Origin: JAWKVD01 sp041398225
GTDB lineage: Bacteria > Pseudomonadota > Alphaproteobacteria > Caulobacterales > Hyphomonadaceae
Direction of reading: 5' to 3'
DNA length: 64,000 bases
Assembly (NCBI GenBank): GCA_041398225.1
Contig: JAWKVD010000006.1
Location: 124,001-188,000 of the forward strand
Of this stretch, positions 63,996-64,000 are shown one piece after another. Below the pieces are notes generated by a model. The model did no database searches. It was not told the origin of the DNA and saw only the letters and a program-made list of their open reading frames with translations. Numbering within the stretch: position 1 is the first letter of the stretch; the number at the start of each line of letters is the position of its first letter. A program made the position numbers and the translations under genes.

Positions 63996-64000
63996 CGCGG

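Overview
The window reads as a chromosomal segment of a GC-rich, stalked- or dimorphic-type alphaproteobacterium, most likely from the Caulobacterales/Maricaulales (Hyphomonadaceae or Maricaulaceae) neighbourhood. The evidence is a MipZ division-site ATPase, a PodJ-like polar localisation protein with a CtrA-type TTAA-N7-TTAA site upstream, two UrcA-family proteins, class I lysyl-tRNA synthetase, ClpS-ClpA, DUF1489, and an alphaproteobacterial S24-type repressor. The genus cannot be fixed from the sequence alone. No rRNA, tRNA, CRISPR array, prophage or insertion sequence was found; coding density is high and most genes are housekeeping or lineage-conserved.

Layout. 1-7.1 kb: end of a DUF3667-like membrane protein, a biotin-carrying acyl-CoA carboxylase alpha subunit, DUF1489, panC, a SPOR-like lipoprotein, mipZ, and a D,D-carboxypeptidase. 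7.6-14.4 kb: clpS-clpA, a Nudix hydrolase, a 26-residue membrane peptide ahead of a CaCA antiporter, a SixA-like phosphatase, a dienelactone-hydrolase-like protein, and the iron-storage pair bfr/bfd with two Fur-type boxes. 14.6-24.3 kb: class I LysRS, a TPR protein, an S24 repressor with a tandem operator, a TetR/aldo-keto reductase pair, DUF952-pyrD, two UrcA proteins and a quinone oxidoreductase. 24.3-33.6 kb: a two-gene receiver-protein operon (one receiver lacking its phospho-acceptor), an RHH/P-II fusion gene, MscS, membrane proteins, a Tat-exported esterase and an alpha-carbonic anhydrase.

33.7-42.3 kb: two of the four ligase-associated DNA-repair genes, the TIGR02186/TauE exporter pair and the PodJ-like protein. 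42.5-48.8 kb: a fatty-acid beta-oxidation cluster (MerR regulator, acyl-CoA dehydrogenase, thiolase, a 68-residue membrane protein, FadJ-type multifunctional enzyme). 48.8-49.8 kb: about 1 kb of non-coding DNA rich in palindromes, including a REP-like nested inverted repeat. 49.8-64 kb: an OmpA lipoprotein, a COG3650 lipoprotein, a cytosine methyltransferase with a Vsr nickase, a thioredoxin-fold lipoprotein that has lost its CxxC, trmFO, a frameshifted TonB-C gene, HU, uvrA, a SET-domain protein, a small membrane protein and ssb.

The most unusual item is at 26377-26877. One uninterrupted frame joins a ribbon-helix-helix-like domain to a complete P-II nitrogen-sensor protein, and a perfect internal Shine-Dalgarno sits just before the P-II start. 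The locus could therefore make both a DNA-binding P-II fusion and free P-II. Regulatory signals seen directly include the tandem S24 operator, the Fur boxes, the CtrA box, a perfect DnaA box, and several strong bidirectional hairpin terminators.
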